This document shows positions 34,347 through 45,169 of a DNA stretch of 64,000 nt, piece by piece. The first letter of the stretch is position 1. Every line of letters starts with the position of its first letter. Source of the stretch: Thermodesulfobacterium sp. TA1 (lineage in GTDB: Bacteria; Desulfobacterota; Thermodesulfobacteria; Thermodesulfobacteriales; Thermodesulfobacteriaceae); assembly GCF_008630935.1 (NCBI RefSeq), contig NZ_CP043908.1, positions 1,178,001-1,242,000 on the forward strand. Reading direction: 5' to 3'. Position numbers and translations under genes: made by a program. Below the pieces are notes generated by a model. The model had not been told where the DNA came from, did no database searches, and worked only from the letters and a program-made list of their open reading frames with translations.

Positions 34347-35028
34347 AGAGAGCTTCTCCTATTCTGATGATGGTTGCACCTTCTTCTATGGCTACAGGAT
34401 AATCATGGCTTGTGCCCATAGAAAGCTCTTTAAAATCTTCCCCTAAATAAGGTTTTAAACTATCAAAAATTTTTCTCATCTCTATGAAATACGGTCTTAC
34501 TTCTTCGAGCTTTTCTTTATAAGGAGGCAAGCACATAAGGCCAATGATTTTTATTCGTTTAAATCCTAAAATCTTTTCTAAAAATTCTTCCACTTCTTCT
34601 TTCTTAATCCCAGCTTTGGTTGGTTCTTTTCCTATGTTTATTTCGATTAACACAGGGACTACCTTGTTTAGTTTATCAGCTTGTTTTTGTAGTTCTTTCG
34701 CCAATTCATAACGATCTAAGGTGTGTAAAACCGAAAAAAGACCTAAAGCCTTTTTAACTTTGTTGGTCTGAAGTCTTCCTATAAAATGCCACTCTATCTC
34801 TAAGGATGAAAGTTCTTTTATTTTAGCCTCACCTTCCTGAACATAGTTTTCCCCAAAAAGCTTAATTCCAAGTTCATAAGCTGTTCTTATTTTTTCTATA
34901 CTCTGACCTTTAGAGGCAGCCAATACTCTAACTTCATCTAACGGTCTACCAACCTTTAAACAAGCCTTTTGTAGTTTGGTTAATATATTTTCGTAATTTT
35001 TTTTTAAAAGTTCTTTTAAATCTTGCAT
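34321..35028 (-). CDS. YggS/PLPBP family pyridoxal phosphate-binding protein
   Basis: A 235-residue PLP homeostasis protein with an alanine racemase-like barrel. Recognisable parts are [15 protein letters not shown] (PLP Lys), [51 protein letters not shown] and [28 protein letters not shown]. It overlaps the folate cyclo-ligase gene by 13 bases and comEC by 26, which shows tight coupling along this run. Confidence 0.95.
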   Translation of the reverse strand: [235 protein letters not shown]

Positions 35029-35576
35029 CGAATTACCCCCTTTTCTGTAACCAAAATATCTACTTTACAGTCATGAATTTCTAAAGGAAGTTTATCAAAT
35101 ATCTGAAAAGAAAAGGCTACCCCTATCTTTAATCCTTTTACTTTAGATAAAACCCGATCATAAAAACCTCCACCATAACCTATCCTCCCTCCGGTTAAAT
35201 CAAAGGCTACCCCAGGAACAAAAATTAACTCTATTTTCTCTAACTCTATCTTAGGATGTTCAACCGGTGGCTCTAATAAACCAAAGGGACCTGGTCTCAA
35301 GTCAGAAAAACTATAGATTTGATGAAAGGTTAAATTTTTTTCTTGAACCCAAGTTTTGGGTAAATAAACTTTTTTATTTATTAAATCTTTTCCCATCAAA
35401 AAGACCAGAGAAACCTCTCCGTTTTTTGGATAATAATAGACTATTTTTTCAGTCTGTTGATAAAAAAGTAAATTTTCTATGTATTCACAAATAGTTAGGC
35501 TTAACTTTTGTAAAATCTCTAAATTATAAGACTTTCGAAGTGAAAAAATTAAACGACGAATTTTTGACTTTTGCAA
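35016..35576 (-). CDS. 5-formyltetrahydrofolate cyclo-ligase
   Basis: Converts 5-formyl-THF to 5,10-methenyl-THF using ATP. The motifs IELIFVPGVAFDLTGGRIGYGGGFYDRVLS and VGVAFSFQIFDKLPLEIHDCKVD are diagnostic. The longest frame begins at a TTG at 35621, but its first 13 codons are the atp terminator hairpin and U-tract. I therefore prefer the TTG at 35576, which gives 186 residues, the normal family length (LQKSKIRRLIFSLRKSYN). No convincing ribosome site precedes either start. Confidence 0.85.
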   Translation of the reverse strand: MQKSKIRRLIFSLRKSYNLEILQKLSLTICEYIENLLFYQQTEKIVYYYPKNGEVSLVFLMGKDLINKKVYLPKTWVQEKNLTFHQIYSFSDLRPGPFGLLEPPVEHPKIELEKIELIFVPGVAFDLTGGRIGYGGGFYDRVLSKVKGLKIGVAFSFQIFDKLPLEIHDCKVDILVTEKGVIRCKI

Positions 35577-35580
35577 CTTT

Positions 35581-35622
35581 AAAAAAAATTTGAGGTCCCT
35601 GAAAAATTTCAGGGACCTCAAA
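35581..35622 (-). terminator. Terminator of the ATP synthase operon
   Basis: Minus strand: a perfect 16-bp stem (35622-35607 with 35604-35589; core GAGGTCCCTGAAA) followed by T8. It starts 17 bases after the atpC stop and is the strongest terminator seen in the window. Confidence 0.9.
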
Positions 35623-35638
35623 ATGTTTTAACTAAATT

Positions 35639-36067
35639 TTATCTTGGAACGCCAGTTTTTCCTTTTTCTGCGACTAAAAGCCTGGTTAAAGCCCTCTGGA
35701 GGGCAGCCCTTGCCCTTGCATAATCTATCTTTTCTGCTTGGGCCATATACTGTTGTATTCTCTTTTCTGCCCTTTCTTTTGCTTTTAAAGCCCTTTCTAC
35801 GTCTATTTCATAAGCTTTTTCTGCTGATTCTACTAAAAAAGTTATTTTGTTCTGAAATACCTCGCAAAAACCTCCGCTTATAGCCACCCACTCCTCTTTA
35901 TCTCCAACACGGTAGCGAAGAGGACCGATCTTAACCGCTGCCACCATAGGAGCGTGGTTGGCTAAAACGCCAAATTCTCCAGCAACTCCTGGGGCAGTAA
36001 CTATGTCTACCTCTTCACTTACTACTACCCTATCTGGGGTTATTATTTCAAGTAAAATCTTAGCCAT
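35639..36067 (-). CDS. atpC: ATP synthase F1 subunit epsilon
   Basis: Central-stalk subunit, 142 residues: N-terminal beta-sandwich (ILLEIITPDRVVVSEEVDIVTAPGVAGEFGVLANHAPMVAAVKIGPLRY) and C-terminal helices (ERALKAKERAEKRIQ). It is last in the atp cluster, 11 bases after atpD, and is followed by a strong terminator. Confidence 0.96.
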   Translation of the reverse strand: MAKILLEIITPDRVVVSEEVDIVTAPGVAGEFGVLANHAPMVAAVKIGPLRYRVGDKEEWVAISGGFCEVFQNKITFLVESAEKAYEIDVERALKAKERAEKRIQQYMAQAEKIDYARARAALQRALTRLLVAEKGKTGVPR

Positions 36068-36078
36068 TTATCCCTCCG

Positions 36079-37500
<1,422 letters not shown>

Positions 37501-37528
37501 TTAACCTCCTAAAAGCTTTTAATATTTG

Positions 37529-38410
37529 TTAACCTTTTTTGATAGCTTCAGCACCACCAACTATATCCATCAATTCTTTAGTAATAGAGGCTTGCCTTGT
37601 TTTGTTGAAAAGCAGGGTTAACTGTCTCACCATATCTCCACAAGCCCTGTTAGCATTATCCATAGCAGTCATACGAGCTGCCTGTTCACTAACAGCTGTC
37701 TCAAGCATAGCAGCAAACACAACGGTGTTTACATAAAGAGGTAAGATTTCAGGTAAAAGTTCTTCCTCTTCAGGTTCATAAATATAAGAATAAGTCATTT
37801 TCTTAGGTTCTTCTGTTTCTTTAGGTTCAAAGCTTAAAGGCAAAAGTTTTTCTACCTTAGGAATTTGTTTTATAAGGTTTACAAAATAACCATACACAAT
37901 ATAAACTTCATCCCATTCTCCGTTTAAGTAGGCTCTCATCGCTGAACGAGCTATCTTTCTAGCATCTTGGATAAGAACCTTACCCATCACATCTGTATAA
38001 GCTTCTTTAATAGTTGCTCTTTTAGCAAAATAACTAGCACCCTTTCTACCTACACAAATTAACTCTACCTCTTTTCCCTCTTTTTTAAACTTAGATATAG
38101 CCTTTTCTGTTTCTTTTATTAACATAGAGTTAAAAGCACCACAAAGGCCTCTATCTGCAGAAACTAAAATAATACCAACCTTCTTTACCTCTCTTACCTG
38201 AAGTAATTCTATCTTCTGGGGATTTATACCGCCAGAACTAATAAGATTACCGATAACTTCTTCAAATTTGTTTTTGTAAGGTCTAAAACCTTCCAATCTC
38301 CTTTGGATAGAACGAAGCTTAGCAGAGGCCACCATATTCATGGCCTTGGTAATCTGACCTATCTTCTTTACCGCATCTATCTTTTTTCTAATATCTCTTA
38401 AATTAGGCAT
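37529..38410 (-). CDS. atpG: ATP synthase F1 subunit gamma
   Basis: Rotor shaft subunit, 293 residues. The N-terminal helix (NLRDIRKKIDAVKKIGQITKAMNMVASAKLR) and C-terminal helix (ETAVSEQAARMTAMDNANRACGDMVRQLTLLFNKTRQASITKELMDIVGGAEAI) are characteristic. Between atpA (46 bases upstream) and atpD. Confidence 0.98.
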   Translation of the reverse strand: MPNLRDIRKKIDAVKKIGQITKAMNMVASAKLRSIQRRLEGFRPYKNKFEEVIGNLISSGGINPQKIELLQVREVKKVGIILVSADRGLCGAFNSMLIKETEKAISKFKKEGKEVELICVGRKGASYFAKRATIKEAYTDVMGKVLIQDARKIARSAMRAYLNGEWDEVYIVYGYFVNLIKQIPKVEKLLPLSFEPKETEEPKKMTYSYIYEPEEEELLPEILPLYVNTVVFAAMLETAVSEQAARMTAMDNANRACGDMVRQLTLLFNKTRQASITKELMDIVGGAEAIKKG

Positions 38411-38456
38411 TTTTACCCCCTTTATCTATCAACCAGCTCAAAACCCTCTCAATCTC

Positions 38457-40004
38457 TTATGGAACAGGCACAGGTTCAATATTATTATTTTTCTTAAAAA
38501 GTTCGTTAAATTCTTTGAACGCTTGAGTCATCTTTTGCTCTAATTCAGGAGAAATTTCTTTTTTCTCCCTTATTTCTTTATAAATCTCAGGATATTTACT
38601 CTCGATAAACTCGTACAATTCTTTCTCATACTGGCCTAAAACTTCTAAAGGCATCTCATCTAAAAACCCTCTTGTTCCAGCAAAAAGGATACATACCTCC
38701 TTTTCTACCGGAAGAGGTTGATACTGAGGTTGTTTCAAAATTTCTACCAAACGGGCACCCCTATGAAGAACCCTCTGAGTAGCCTTATCGAGCTCTGAAC
38801 CGAACTGCGCAAAAGCCGCCAATTCTCTGTACTGAGCAAGTTCAAGCCTTAACCTTCCAGCTACCTGCTTCATAGCTTTAATCTGAGCTGCACCTCCAAC
38901 TCGAGAAACAGAAAGACCTACGTTAATAGCTGGACGAATACCGGCAAAGAACAAACCAGGCTCCAAATAAATCTGCCCGTCAGTAATAGAAATAACGTTG
39001 GTAGGAATATAGGCAGAAACGTCTCCCTGCAAAGTTTCAATAATAGGTAATGCAGTCAAAGACCCGGCACCATAATTATCATGGAGTTTAGCCGCTCTTT
39101 CCAAAAGTCTTGAATGGTTATAAAAGATGTCACCAGGATATGCCTCACGTCCAGGAGGTCTTCTCAAAAGAAGGGACACTTCACGGTAGGCATTAGCCTG
39201 TTTAGAAAGGTCATCATATATAATCAAAGCATGTCTACCCGTATCTCTAAAGTATTCACCGATAGCACATCCAGAATAAGGAGCAATATACTGCAAAGTA
39301 GCTGGGTCAGATGCTGCCGCTACTACGATGGTGGTATATTCCATAGCCCCGTATCTACGCAAAACTTCTACTATCTGAGCTATGTTCGACTTTTTCTGTC
39401 CCACTGCTACATAGATACAATAAATGTCTGAATTTTTCTGAGCTAAAATAGCATCTATAGCAATGGCAGTTTTTCCAGTTTGTCTATCACCAATAATAAG
39501 CTCTCTCTGTCCTCTTCCGACAGGAGTCATAGCATCAATAGCCTTAATACCGGTGTACATAGGCTCATGAACAGGTTTTCTTTTAATGATACCAGGGGCT
39601 TTTACCTCTATTCTTCTGAACTCCTTAGCTTGGATAGGACCTTTTCCGTCAAGAGGTCTTCCTAAGGGGTCTATAACCCTTCCAATAACAGCCTCTCCTA
39701 CCGGAACCTCAGCAATCCTTCCCGTTCTTTTTACCGTTTGACCCTCTTTAATCTTGGTAGCATCACCCATAATAGGGATACCCACGTTGTCAAACTCCAA
39801 GTTCAACGCAATTCCCATTTCTCCTGCTTCTACAAACTCGATAAGCTCCATAGCTTGACAATTTCTCAAACCAAAGGCACGGGCAACACCGTCACCCACC
39901 GAGATAACTACACCCATCTCGTTTAAGTCTATCTTTTTCTCGTACTCCTCAATCCTTTTTTTGATTAAATCGCTAATCTCTTCTACCCTTATCCCCTGCA
40001 TCAC
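38457..40004 (-). CDS. atpA: ATP synthase F1 subunit alpha
   Basis: Non-catalytic nucleotide-binding subunit, 515 residues, with P-loop [49 protein letters not shown] and the ISVTDGQ-like [14 protein letters not shown]. An in-frame start one codon later ([10 protein letters not shown]) is also possible. It overlaps atpH by four bases, so they are translationally coupled. Confidence 0.99.
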   Translation of the reverse strand: MMQGIRVEEISDLIKKRIEEYEKKIDLNEMGVVISVGDGVARAFGLRNCQAMELIEFVEAGEMGIALNLEFDNVGIPIMGDATKIKEGQTVKRTGRIAEVPVGEAVIGRVIDPLGRPLDGKGPIQAKEFRRIEVKAPGIIKRKPVHEPMYTGIKAIDAMTPVGRGQRELIIGDRQTGKTAIAIDAILAQKNSDIYCIYVAVGQKKSNIAQIVEVLRRYGAMEYTTIVVAAASDPATLQYIAPYSGCAIGEYFRDTGRHALIIYDDLSKQANAYREVSLLLRRPPGREAYPGDIFYNHSRLLERAAKLHDNYGAGSLTALPIIETLQGDVSAYIPTNVISITDGQIYLEPGLFFAGIRPAINVGLSVSRVGGAAQIKAMKQVAGRLRLELAQYRELAAFAQFGSELDKATQRVLHRGARLVEILKQPQYQPLPVEKEVCILFAGTRGFLDEMPLEVLGQYEKELYEFIESKYPEIYKEIREKKEISPELEQKMTQAFKEFNELFKKNNNIEPVPVP

Positions 40005-40549
40005 AGCACCTCTCCTTTTATGATTTCTTTAAATTTTTCCAACTGAGTTTTAATAGTGCTATCTAAAACCAAATCACCTATCTTTACCTTCACACCACCC
40101 AAAATACTTTCGTCTAACTTAGGCTCCAAAATAACCTCTTTTTTCAGAAAGCCTTTTAAAACTTCTTGCAACTCTTTAACCTCTTCTTCACTTAGAGGAT
40201 AAGAAGTATAAACCTCTCCTCTTGCCACCCCTAATTCCTCATCAAGCAGGCTTTGATAGAGGGTAAATATTTCTCCTATCAACTGTATCCTTCTTTTTTC
40301 TACCAACAACCTCAAAAACCTTTCCACTTCAGGGTCAACCTGAAGGGCCTTTAAAAGCTCCTCTACCACCTCCATTTTTAAATCAGGTGGATAAATAGGG
40401 CTTTGCAAGGCTTGCAAAACCTCAGGCATCGAGTCGAGCAACTCCTTAATTTTACCGAGCTGCTCCCCAAACTCCTTAGTTTTACCTAATTCTTTAGCTG
40501 CCGCAAAAAAACCTTTAGCATACTTTAGGGCTATGACTATTCCTTTCAA
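40001..40549 (-). CDS. atpH: ATP synthase F1 subunit delta
   Basis: Peripheral-stalk (OSCP) subunit, 182 residues. The helical N-terminal domain begins [22 protein letters not shown] and the C-terminal signature [29 protein letters not shown] is typical of the family. It overlaps atpF by four bases and atpA by four. Confidence 0.96.
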   Translation of the reverse strand: MKGIVIALKYAKGFFAAAKELGKTKEFGEQLGKIKELLDSMPEVLQALQSPIYPPDLKMEVVEELLKALQVDPEVERFLRLLVEKRRIQLIGEIFTLYQSLLDEELGVARGEVYTSYPLSEEEVKELQEVLKGFLKKEVILEPKLDESILGGVKVKIGDLVLDSTIKTQLEKFKEIIKGEVL

Positions 40550-41142
40550 TGAACCACCCTCCCTTTAATTTCGTTTATAAATTCTTTATAAATTTTTCTC
40601 TGATCTTCTTCAGTAATATTCTTCTTTAAAAGTTCTTCAGCTAATTTAACTGCAGCCTCCGCAACTTCCTCTCTCAATATGTTTTTAGTCTTTTCTATCT
40701 CTTGCTGAATGTAAAGTTCTGCCTGTTGCTTAATCCTCTCTGCCTGAAGGTTAGCCTCTTCAATAATTCTTTCCTTTTCTTTTAACCCCTGGGCTACATA
40801 ATTTTCGTAGATAGCCTGAGCCTCTTTTTCTAAGTTTTTAACCTTTTCCTGGAGCTCTAAGTATTTAGCCTCTGCTTCCTTTTTCTTTTCTAAAAGTTCA
40901 TTATATTGGCGCAATATGTTTTCTTGCCGAGATTTAAACATACTCACTACAGGCTTCCTGGCAAACTTATAAAGAATAATTACCAAGGCTATAAAGTTTA
41001 AAGTAAACCAAAAAAGATTCTTTAACTGGGTAGGGGTTACTCCATGAGAACCACCTTCTGCCCCACCAGCAGCCCAAACCAATTCAGCACCAAACAACAA
41101 AACAGTTAAACCAAATAAAATCATTTTTCTCTCCTTTATCAT
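40546..41142 (-). CDS. atpF: ATP synthase Fo subunit b
   Basis: Peripheral-stalk subunit, 198 residues: an N-terminal hydrophobic, probably cleaved segment (ILFGLTVLLFGAELVWAAGG), a second membrane helix (LKNLFWFTLNFIALVIILYKFARKPV) and a long charged coiled coil. The extra N-terminal signal-like segment is common in this phylum. It overlaps the b' gene by four bases. Confidence 0.93.
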   Translation of the reverse strand: MIKERKMILFGLTVLLFGAELVWAAGGAEGGSHGVTPTQLKNLFWFTLNFIALVIILYKFARKPVVSMFKSRQENILRQYNELLEKKKEAEAKYLELQEKVKNLEKEAQAIYENYVAQGLKEKERIIEEANLQAERIKQQAELYIQQEIEKTKNILREEVAEAAVKLAEELLKKNITEEDQRKIYKEFINEIKGRVVH

Positions 41143-41564
41143 ACCTTCCTCCCTAAAACTCTTTCAACGATCAAACCTGCAAAGACTTCTATACGGCCCT
41201 GCAAATCCTTTCTAATTCCCTCAAGCTGTTTAGAAAACTCTTGAGACCACTGATTTTTGTATTCTTCTACTTCTTTTAAAACCTTGGAAAGCAAATCCTT
41301 CTCAATTTTACGAGCCTCTTCCTTCAAAAGCTCTCTCTTTTGGGCTCCCTCTGCCCTTGCTTTGGCAAGCTCTTCTTCATATTTTTTGATAATTTCCTCC
41401 GCTGAGTTTAAAAGCTCCTTAGTTTCTCTTTCTAAGCTTGCAAAATGCTGCTCTCTTTTTTGCATGGCATTCATAACAGGCTTAATTAAAATTTGGTGCA
41501 AAATAAAAGTCATAATCAAAGCTTCAATAATTTGAATAAAAAGAGTAAAATCCACGTTTATCAT
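41139..41564 (-). CDS. ATP synthase Fo subunit b'
   Basis: A 141-residue second b-type subunit: one N-terminal membrane helix (FTLFIQIIEALIMTFILHQILIKPV) then an uninterrupted charged coiled coil. Two different b genes in tandem imply a b/b' heterodimer as in many Deltaproteobacteria-like bacteria and cyanobacteria. It is the first gene of the cluster b'-b-delta-alpha-gamma-beta-epsilon; the a and c subunits must be encoded elsewhere. Confidence 0.92.
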   Translation of the reverse strand: MINVDFTLFIQIIEALIMTFILHQILIKPVMNAMQKREQHFASLERETKELLNSAEEIIKKYEEELAKARAEGAQKRELLKEEARKIEKDLLSKVLKEVEEYKNQWSQEFSKQLEGIRKDLQGRIEVFAGLIVERVLGRKV

Positions 41565-41613
41565 CTTTCACCCACTCCTTTAGTTAGACTTTTTTAACTA
41601 TCTTAAAGCTAAA

Positions 41614-41641
41614 TTTGTATTATAAATTTTTAAAAAGTCAA
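41614..41641 (-). promoter_or_regulatory. Promoter of the ATP synthase operon
   Basis: Minus strand: TTGACT (41641-41636) followed by T/A tracts; TACAAA (41619-41614) is at a 16-base spacing, while a better TATAAT (41624-41619) is only 11 bases away. The leader to the b' start is about 45 bases. Confidence 0.4.
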
Positions 41642-41667
41642 GTTTTAGAAAGTTATAAAAAATAAAA

Positions 41668-42759
41668 TTATTTAAAGAAATACTTTTTTATGGCCACGTT
41701 AAATAGCAAATACAGTAAAATATAAACCGAAATCGTGATAGATCCGCCATAACTTAAAAAAGGTACAGGGATACTGGTCATAGGTAATAAACCTGAACAA
41801 CCACCTATGTTAAAAAATAGTTGCCAAAGTAAAATCAAGCTTATACCTAAACTTAAATATTTTCCAAACCAATCTTTGGTAAACTGAGAAACACAAATTC
41901 CAAAATAAACTAAATACCCGTAAAGAGCTAAAAAAACCGAAACTCCTAACAACCCCCAAGTTTCTGCCCAAACAGCAAAGGCCAGATCAGTATGTTTAGC
42001 AGGTAAGTATCCCAAGCGAGTAGACCAACCTTTATAAAACTTTTGCCCTGTCAAACCACCAGAACCTATGGCGATAAGCGATTGGTTCAACTGATAACCC
42101 CAGGTTTTCGCATATTTTTCAGGGTCAAGATACCCATAAATCCTTCCTTTCTGATGTGGCTTTAGCTTTTGCCATCCTATAGGAACGGCTATTATAGAAA
42201 AAACAAACGCGCACACTAAAAGCAACCCTAAAATCCTCTTAGGGATTCCTATAAAAAGCAACCAAGAAAAAAACATAACCCCCATGATAAAGGCATAGTC
42301 CAAGTCCATAGGAAGGATTAAAATTAAAGGTAAAACAATAAGACCGACTAGTTTAAAAAATTTCTTAGTAGAAATCACTTCGTTAGGTTCTCGGCTAAGA
42401 TAAAGGCTTATCAACAAAACTAAAATAAATTTTATAAATTCTGAAGGCTGGATGGAGATAAAACCTAAATTAAGCCATCTTTTATGAAAAATTAGCATGA
42501 CCAGCAACAAAAAGTTTAAACCCCAATAGGCATACCATACCATCTGAAAAGAGATTTTTTTATAATCTGTAAAAAAAACCAAAAAAAAGAAGAGGAAAAG
42601 ACCTACAATGTGCCATAACAAATTTTTTATAAAAAATCCTAAGCTTTCAGCAATAAAAAACTGATGAACATTCCCTAAAAAAAACAAAGCTAAAACCACT
42701 AAAAAACCTTTTAAATTTCTTCTTACTGCCTCTTGATAGTTATCTTCCTTCACTTGCAT
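41668..42759 (-). CDS. rodA: Peptidoglycan glycosyltransferase RodA
   Basis: SEDS-family polymerase for cell elongation, 363 residues, about ten membrane segments. Diagnostic parts are LNLGFISIQPSEFIKF, QLNQSLIAIGSGGLTGQKFYKGWSTRLGYLPAKHTDLAFAVWAETWG and the C-terminal GLLPMTSIPVPFLSYGGSITIS. It overlaps mrdA (PBP2) by 20 bases, its usual partner, which distinguishes it from FtsW. Confidence 0.95.
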   Translation of the reverse strand: MQVKEDNYQEAVRRNLKGFLVVLALFFLGNVHQFFIAESLGFFIKNLLWHIVGLFLFFFLVFFTDYKKISFQMVWYAYWGLNFLLLVMLIFHKRWLNLGFISIQPSEFIKFILVLLISLYLSREPNEVISTKKFFKLVGLIVLPLILILPMDLDYAFIMGVMFFSWLLFIGIPKRILGLLLVCAFVFSIIAVPIGWQKLKPHQKGRIYGYLDPEKYAKTWGYQLNQSLIAIGSGGLTGQKFYKGWSTRLGYLPAKHTDLAFAVWAETWGLLGVSVFLALYGYLVYFGICVSQFTKDWFGKYLSLGISLILLWQLFFNIGGCSGLLPMTSIPVPFLSYGGSITISVYILLYLLFNVAIKKYFFK

Positions 42760-44659
42760 TTTCTCCCTCTATATAGGGGTTCTCTAATCCCTCTTCTAAT
42801 TCTGGTAACCCTTCTCCTTCTTCTGAGGTCTGAGTGGGAGGGGTAGAAATTTTAAAAAACACTTTATAAAGCTCTCTCGCAAGGGGAGCAGCTACACCTC
42901 CTCCATGGCCTCCATGTTCTACAAAAACCGTGCTAACTATCTCTGGGGTATCCTTTCCTGCATAACTTACAAACCAGGCATGGTTTTCAAGATGTTTAGT
43001 TTTTGCTTTAGAAGAAACCACTTGAGCGGTTCCTGTCTTGCCTGCAACCATTATTCCTGGAAGAGCAGCAGACTTAGCCGTTCCAGCTTTAACCACTTCG
43101 ATAAGTCCTTGTCTTATCCAGTCTAAATGCTGAGGGTTTATATCTATCTTTTTTTCTAAAACTGACTGAAATTCTATCTTGCTTCCGTCTATCCTTTGAA
43201 TAGCTTTTACTACATAAGGACGGTATAAATAACCACCGTTTGCTATGGCCATATAAAGCCTGGCTAATTGGATAGGTGACACCAATAAATACCCTTGTCC
43301 TATAGAAAGGACTACCGTTTCCCCTGGGAACCAATCCTGTTTTAATCTCTTCTTTTTCCATTCTCTATCAGGAACAAGCCCTAAGTCCTCCTCTACCCAA
43401 CCTAAAGCTTTTTGCCCTAAACCAAACTCTCTTGAAATTTTAGCTATGTCGTCTACATCGAGCTTAGTCCCTAAGGTATAAAAATATACATCGCAAGACA
43501 CCGCTATAGCCTTTATCAATCCCACTGTGCCATGTCCTCGGTGTTCCCAACATTTAAAGGTTCTACTACCAAAATTAAAATATCCAGGACAAAAAACACT
43601 TTGTCCCGTATTGGTTATAGTCCCCTTTCTTAAAGCTGTTAAAGCAGTAATAACTTTAAAGGTTGATCCTGGAGGATAACCCTTTAAAGTCTTATTCAAA
43701 AAAGGGCTTTCCTTAGCAGAAGAAAGGGCCTGCCATTCCTCTTTAGAAAAACCTGAAATAAACTTTTGAGGGTCTATAGAAGGAGAACTAACCATAGCTA
43801 AAATACCACCGTCTAAAGGAGAAAGGGCGATAATAGCCCCTCTTTTACCTTTCAATAATTCATAAGCTGTAAGCTGAAGATTATGGTCTATGGTTAAAAA
43901 AAGGTCGTTTCCTGCTACAGGCTCTGTTCGTGAAATTACTCTACCTAATCTACCGTAGGCGTCTCTCTCTATCTCCACCACTCCGTTTTTACCCTTAAGT
44001 TCTGTTTCAAAAACCCTTTCTAATCCCTTTCTTCCTATTAGGTCTTCTACATGATATCCTTTGTCTTTAAGTTTGAGGTATTCTTCTCGAGTAATTTTAG
44101 AAACATAACCTATCAAATGGAAATAAGCTTCTCCATAAGGATAATATCTTTCAGACTCTACCTCTACGCTTACCCCAGGTAAATAGTAAAGCCTTACCAT
44201 AACCTTAGCTACTTCATCCCAGCGCAAATCAGACTTTAAAAGCACTCGACTTATGGAAGTTTTTTTAAGCAGATAAAATTGCTCTTTTAAACTACCAAAA
44301 TCCTCCTGCAAAAGTTTGCTTAATTTATATAAAACCTCATCTTCTTTATCTTTAACCGCTTCAACATCTATATAAAGATTAAAAACCGCTTTATTAGTAG
44401 CTACCACCACCCCATCTGCAGTAATTATATTTCCTCGAGGGGCTTTTATTACATAACTAACCACTGAGCGAGATTTAGCTTTTTTAGCATAGTATGAATG
44501 TTTTATGACTTGTAAATAAAAAAATCTCCCCCAGAGAATGATCAAAATAACGATCAACAAAACTTTAGCCCAAAAAAGTCTTTTATCCCAGAACTCAGAA
44601 TTTAAAATCTTTTGTTTAGCCTTAGCAAAATCTTGGATTAAAAAAGCCCTTCTTTTCAT
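42740..44659 (-). CDS. mrdA: Penicillin-binding protein 2 (elongation transpeptidase)
   Basis: A 639-residue class B PBP with one N-terminal membrane anchor (about 29-49), a pedestal domain (APRGNIITADGVVVATNK) and a transpeptidase domain with the serine motif PPGSTFKVITAL, the SxN-type motif VSCDVYF and AGKTGTAQV. It works with RodA and the MreCD scaffold encoded next to it. A proline/glutamate-rich tail follows the domain. It starts five bases after mreD stops. Confidence 0.96.
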   Translation of the reverse strand: MKRRAFLIQDFAKAKQKILNSEFWDKRLFWAKVLLIVILIILWGRFFYLQVIKHSYYAKKAKSRSVVSYVIKAPRGNIITADGVVVATNKAVFNLYIDVEAVKDKEDEVLYKLSKLLQEDFGSLKEQFYLLKKTSISRVLLKSDLRWDEVAKVMVRLYYLPGVSVEVESERYYPYGEAYFHLIGYVSKITREEYLKLKDKGYHVEDLIGRKGLERVFETELKGKNGVVEIERDAYGRLGRVISRTEPVAGNDLFLTIDHNLQLTAYELLKGKRGAIIALSPLDGGILAMVSSPSIDPQKFISGFSKEEWQALSSAKESPFLNKTLKGYPPGSTFKVITALTALRKGTITNTGQSVFCPGYFNFGSRTFKCWEHRGHGTVGLIKAIAVSCDVYFYTLGTKLDVDDIAKISREFGLGQKALGWVEEDLGLVPDREWKKKRLKQDWFPGETVVLSIGQGYLLVSPIQLARLYMAIANGGYLYRPYVVKAIQRIDGSKIEFQSVLEKKIDINPQHLDWIRQGLIEVVKAGTAKSAALPGIMVAGKTGTAQVVSSKAKTKHLENHAWFVSYAGKDTPEIVSTVFVEHGGHGGGVAAPLARELYKVFFKISTPPTQTSEEGEGLPELEEGLENPYIEGENASEGR

Positions 44660-44663
44660 TCAC

Positions 44664-45167
44664 TTAGATCTCTTCTTTTTTGACTAACCAATTTTTAAGA
44701 AAAAAATCAATCCCAAAAGCCCAAAACAGAGTAAATAAAGTAAAATGTATCAACTTTTTTACTTGAAAGACCCAAAAACTTAAAGCGAAACTAAAATGCA
44801 CCGTCCAAAGTAAAAGAAAAAGTTTTATTGCAAAAAAAAACAATAGATTAGCCCCCCAAAAGAAAAATTTGATACGGAAAGAGTTTAGGTCTAAATATCC
44901 CTTAACCCAATCAAAGAATATACCCAAAATCAAAAAATAACCTAAGGTTAAAACCTCCTGATTAGTCTCTATTCCACTTATAAAACCCAAAAACAAAAGG
45001 TAAACCCATAGCCACAAATTAACCTTTCTATAACTAAGAAAAACTAAAGCTATGGCTAAAAAAGGATTACCCAAAGGACTTAGGAAAAAACTTTGTAAAA
45101 AACCCTTTAAAAAAAGAACCAAAAAGGCTAAAAGAACTCCTATTCCCAAAAATTCTTTAAAATTCAT
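44664..45167 (-). CDS. mreD: MreD-like rod shape-determining membrane protein
   Basis: A 167-residue protein with about five to six membrane segments and almost no conserved motifs, as expected for MreD. Identification rests on size, hydrophobicity (including FLVLFLKGFLQSFFLSPLGNPFLAIALVFLSY), and its position two bases after mreC and just before mrdA. Confidence 0.8.
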   Translation of the reverse strand: MNFKEFLGIGVLLAFLVLFLKGFLQSFFLSPLGNPFLAIALVFLSYRKVNLWLWVYLLFLGFISGIETNQEVLTLGYFLILGIFFDWVKGYLDLNSFRIKFFFWGANLLFFFAIKLFLLLWTVHFSFALSFWVFQVKKLIHFTLFTLFWAFGIDFFLKNWLVKKEEI

Positions 45168-45169
45168 GG

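Noticed and set aside
35577-35621. First 15 codons of the longest folate cyclo-ligase frame
   Set aside because: They are the terminator stem and U-tract of the atp operon and would make the protein longer than its family.
41139-42759. Missing atpB/atpE read as a broken ATP synthase operon
   Set aside because: A separate locus for a and c subunits is common in related bacteria; all seven genes here are intact.
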